Positions 12,468-14,606 of a stretch of 14,606 bases of DNA are shown piece after piece. The notes under the pieces are model-generated. The model was not told the origin of the DNA. It searched no databases and was given only the letters and a program-made list of their open reading frames with translations. How positions within the stretch are numbered: position 1 is the first letter of the stretch; each line of letters begins with the position of its first letter. This stretch comes from Hydrogenothermaceae bacterium (lineage in GTDB: Bacteria; Aquificota; Aquificia; Aquificales; Hydrogenothermaceae), in contig JALSSG010000105.1 in assembly GCA_026984355.1 (NCBI GenBank), positions 1-14,606 of the forward strand, written 5' to 3'. The position numbers and the translations under genes are program-made.

Positions 12468-14153
12468 ATGAAAATAAGAAAACTAATGTTTTTAAGTGGA
12501 ATCTTTGCTTTGTTTTTATTTTCTACTGGATTGAAATGTGATTTAAATGACAATGGAAATGATAATAATAACGCTAATATGAATGGTATTGAAGAAAGCC
12601 CTTTAGGCTTTTCCTATATGCTTTATTTTACTGATTCAAATCAGTACTTTGTTTTAGACCCTAATAATCCCTCTCCAATTCAGGTTGAAGAAAATATTAC
12701 AGAAAATTCTTTACAGCTTATAACTAAAGGAGATTTTGAGGATAACAAGATAAAAAATATAAGAAATGGTTATATGGTTTACATAAAGAATGGAAAGATA
12801 TATAAAATAGACCTTGGCTTAGATTCAGACCTCGTTCCAGAAAGGGTTTCCTCTGAAGATGATGTTGATGTAGTATGTGAAACAAAATCTTTCACAGATT
12901 TTCTTTTAAATGAAAAATCAGCTTATTTATACAAAGTAGCAGACAATTTGTCAGATTGTGATGATGATTTTGACTGGTATTATGTTAATCTAGCAATGTC
13001 TTCAGAGGATAAACCTGTAAAAATAGGTGAGAAAGATATAATTATGCCACTTTACGATAGAGATAGTGGAACTATAGTTGGATGGCTTATTAGAGATGGT
13101 AAGAAGTTAAGGTATTGTGATGAAGAGTTTGATGATTGTGATAAAGTAAAATTTGTAGAAGAGAATTTAGATAAAGATTATTTAAAAAATATTAAATATT
13201 TAGGCTCTTTTACATATGTAGAAGAGGGTAAGGATGGAGGTTTATTTAACAAGGAATTATTTGCTGTTAAAGATAGACTTTATCTATTTATATACAATAT
13301 AAACAGAACGGATAAATCTGTATTTTTTGAGATACCTTCTTATAAATTTAGATACGATTATGAAAACATAGTTCATCATCAAGAGGGAAATACTATTTAT
13401 TTCACTGATGGAGGAAGAATTATAAAAATAGATATAAAGGAAATAGAGGGTAAAAAAACAATTAAAGTAATAGCTGACCTTGGAAGTACCAAAATCAAAG
13501 ACTTTGTTATTACAGATGATAGAATTGTTTTTGTTGCAAGTATAAAAGACGATAATTTGGGAGATATTGATGCTATTTATTCTGTTAAGAAAAATGGAAA
13601 AGATTTGAAAATTCTTGTTCCTTTAGCAGGGGATAGGGTAAGAAATATAAATCTTATAACAGCTACATCAGATAGAGTTTATTACAATGTAAAAGAAAGA
13701 ATTCTTCTAAACAATGAAGAGAGATTAATTGCTGGATATGTTAATGACGATGATGTCAAATCTATAAAAGAGTTTGAATATGCTTATTGGGGTGGCGGTG
13801 TTTATAAGGAAAGTGTCAAACCTTTTAATCAAGAAAGATTATATAGAATACTTAAAATTGAACAGTGTACTCATGGAGAGGATTGTGCTAATAACGGAGC
13901 CATTTTTTCATATGATGCAGAGGATTATAATGATGAAACTATAATAGGTGTTGTTCCAATTGACATTAAAAATCACGAAATACTCTATGGTTTTGGAGAA
14001 AAACAGATAGGAACAGGATATAATCAGGATTTAAAAGGAGATATTTTCTATCTTGATTTACTAAAAGAAGAATCGTTAACTAGAATTACGAACACTTCTG
14101 CAGTAAATGAAAAAGCAAATAGGATAGATACTATACCATTTTTGCTTAATTAG
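12468..14153 (+). CDS. secreted or lipid-anchored beta-propeller-like protein, function unknown
   Basis: I do not recognise this 561-residue protein. The first 23 residues form a signal peptide (basic start, hydrophobic 7-20). The sequence GLKC at 21-24 is an atypical lipobox, and lipidation at Cys24 is plausible because the six other cysteines (137, 164, 217, 224, 467, 473) can pair. An Asn/Asp-rich linker (25-40) follows. The rest consists of short beta-strand units such as NGKIYKIDL, GNTIYFTDGGRIIKID, DRIVFVAS and DAIYSVKKNGKDLKIL. These resemble TolB/DUF5050-like propeller blades, so a propeller is likely but inferred. It is strongly acidic. AGAGG lies 9 nt before ATG 12468, and the gene is 24 nt after dcd, perhaps in the same transcript. 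An IS end begins about 18 nt after its stop. Confidence 0.8.
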   Translation: MKIRKLMFLSGIFALFLFSTGLKCDLNDNGNDNNNANMNGIEESPLGFSYMLYFTDSNQYFVLDPNNPSPIQVEENITENSLQLITKGDFEDNKIKNIRNGYMVYIKNGKIYKIDLGLDSDLVPERVSSEDDVDVVCETKSFTDFLLNEKSAYLYKVADNLSDCDDDFDWYYVNLAMSSEDKPVKIGEKDIIMPLYDRDSGTIVGWLIRDGKKLRYCDEEFDDCDKVKFVEENLDKDYLKNIKYLGSFTYVEEGKDGGLFNKELFAVKDRLYLFIYNINRTDKSVFFEIPSYKFRYDYENIVHHQEGNTIYFTDGGRIIKIDIKEIEGKKTIKVIADLGSTKIKDFVITDDRIVFVASIKDDNLGDIDAIYSVKKNGKDLKILVPLAGDRVRNINLITATSDRVYYNVKERILLNNEERLIAGYVNDDDVKSIKEFEYAYWGGGVYKESVKPFNQERLYRILKIEQCTHGEDCANNGAIFSYDAEDYNDETIIGVVPIDIKNHEILYGFGEKQIGTGYNQDLKGDIFYLDLLKEESLTRITNTSAVNEKANRIDTIPFLLN

Positions 14154-14154
14154 A

Positions 14155-14235
14155 ATAGTCTACCTATTTTTGTGAACCACTCCTCAATAATATTGAGGAG
14201 CTTCCTGCTTCACAGCTGGATGCCTTGTAGACTAT
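14155..14235. repeat. three nested inverted repeats at the IS right end
   Basis: There are three nested pairs of arms, all exact. The outer pair is ATAGTCTAC (14155-14163) and GTAGACTAT (14227-14235). The middle pair is GTGAA (14172-14176) and TTCAC (14209-14213). The inner pair is CTCCTCAATA (14180-14189) and TATTGAGGAG (14191-14200), with one base between. The inner two belong to the expected right-end structure. The outer pair joins the tnpB stop region to sequence beyond the presumed element end. Confidence 0.85.
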
Positions 14236-14300
14236 CCATCATTAGACATTCCGCCAACAGTGCCAGCTCCACAGGCTTTAGTTTGGACAGTTCCTGCCCT
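14156..14300 (-). ncRNA. predicted omegaRNA (TnpB guide RNA) scaffold and guide region
   Basis: TnpB guide RNAs usually overlap the 3' end of tnpB and finish at the element's right end, with the adjoining flank as guide. Here the minus strand after the tnpB stop carries GTGAA (14213-14209), a perfect 10-bp hairpin with arms at 14191-14200 and 14180-14189, and TTCAC (14176-14172) that pairs with GTGAA. The guide would begin at 14171 with AAAAATAGGTAG. The 5' limit is unknown and my coordinate of 14300 is approximate. Assignment rests on position and structure, not on a covariance search. Confidence 0.5.
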
Positions 14301-14606
14301 ACCGCTCGTCAGGTGAGCGACCCCTATCTTGTATAGGTTTTTACTAGCATTTCCATCTCTATCATGCACAGTCTTACATATCGGACACTGCCATTTTCTT
14401 ATTGATATGGTAAGCTGGTTATTTTTGTATCCACACACACTACAGGTCTTACTACTTGGATAAAATCTGTCTGCTTTTATTATCTTCCTTTCATACCATC
14501 TTGCTTTATACTCCAACTGCCTTATAAACTCATACCAGCTTACATCTGCTATCTGTTTTGATAGCTTCTCGTTTTGTATCATTTCCTTTATGTTTTTTTA
14601 CTATTA
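14172..14606 (-). mobile_element. right end of an IS200/IS605-family insertion element (partial)
   Basis: The segment holds the 3' part of a tnpB gene followed by a hairpin-rich terminal sequence ending TTCAC (minus strand, 14176-14172), as in many IS200/IS605-type right ends. Base composition is less AT-rich than in the neighbouring genes. The element continues beyond the window edge, so the left end and any tnpA are not visible. The exact right boundary at 14172 is inferred from the hairpin pattern. It is inserted 18 nt downstream of the beta-propeller-like gene. Confidence 0.72.
14232..14582 (-). pseudogene. tnpB: TnpB (IS605 OrfB-type RNA-guided nuclease) C-terminal fragment, probably frameshifted
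   Basis: TnpB is the omegaRNA-guided DNA endonuclease of IS200/IS605-family elements and is related to Cas12. The visible 116 residues match the C-terminal third. KLSKQIADVSWYEFIRQLEYKA is followed by RFYPSSKTCSVCG, then a second Cys pair in CPIC, giving a zinc ribbon with Cys47, Cys50, Cys66 and Cys69. The last RuvC acidic motif HDRDGNASKN (73-82) is intact. Just upstream of Met1 the codons NIKE still resemble TnpB, but three in-frame stops (14606-14598, minus strand) lie before them. They adjoin an A7 run (14599-14593), so one extra A probably shifted the frame. Alternatives are a truncated copy or a sequencing error. The first two-thirds of the gene lie outside the window. Confidence 0.78.

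Noticed and set aside
14155..14235. Nested repeats considered as a plain rho-independent terminator of the 561-residue protein gene
   Set aside because: The inner hairpin could terminate transcription, but no T-run follows it on the plus strand and its position and TTCAC end fit an IS200/IS605 right end better.

Overview
The window is a compact, AT-rich bacterial chromosome segment with short or negative gene spacing, Lys/Glu/Ile-rich proteins and several GTG/TTG starts. The mix of DnaK with the Gram-negative-type N-terminal insert, HtpX, outer-membrane-type lipoproteins, a PAS-GGDEF protein and a YceD-rpmF-plsX-fabH block fits a thermophilic member of the Aquificota, probably Hydrogenothermaceae and close to Sulfurihydrogenibium. 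That placement is inferred from overall character; no search was run.

Region 1 (1-3008, minus strand) is a probable operon read from right to left: the membrane protease htpX, then a Cys-rich lipoprotein gene overlapping it by 32 nt, a degenerate tandem universal-stress-protein gene, and, 1 nt further on, an ArsB/NhaD-type ion transporter gene cut by the window edge. The theme is envelope and ion homeostasis. Region 2 (3009-4354) starts with a divergent promoter region holding a perfect palindrome. It is followed by a PAS-PAS-GGEEF diguanylate cyclase on the plus strand, which ends in a strong hairpin shared with the convergent dnaK. Region 3 (4353-8243) holds dnaK (minus), with a near-consensus housekeeping promoter and no CIRCE, divergent from miaB and a BFN/DUF151 gene (plus).

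Region 4 (8240-11003, minus) is the conserved YceD (DUF177)-rpmF-plsX-fabH cluster, which links ribosome assembly to the start of fatty-acid and phospholipid synthesis. Its terminal gene overlaps the convergent DUF151 gene by 4 nt. Region 5 is a CsgG-family lipoprotein (11060-11788, minus) divergent from dcd (dCTP deaminase, plus). A second perfect palindrome lies between them. A 561-residue secreted or lipid-anchored beta-propeller-like protein of unknown function follows dcd.

Region 6 (about 14155-14606) is the right end of an IS200/IS605-family element. It carries the 3' part of tnpB (minus strand), apparently broken at an A7 run close to the window edge, and the hairpin-rich segment expected to be the omegaRNA/right-end structure. 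An extra 9-bp inverted repeat joins the tnpB stop region to the flank that would serve as the guide.

No rRNA, tRNA or CRISPR array was seen. No intergenic gap exceeds about 165 nt. The least ordinary items are the 14-cysteine CX3C lipoprotein next to htpX, the nested palindromes at the IS right end, and the two divergent-promoter palindromes.
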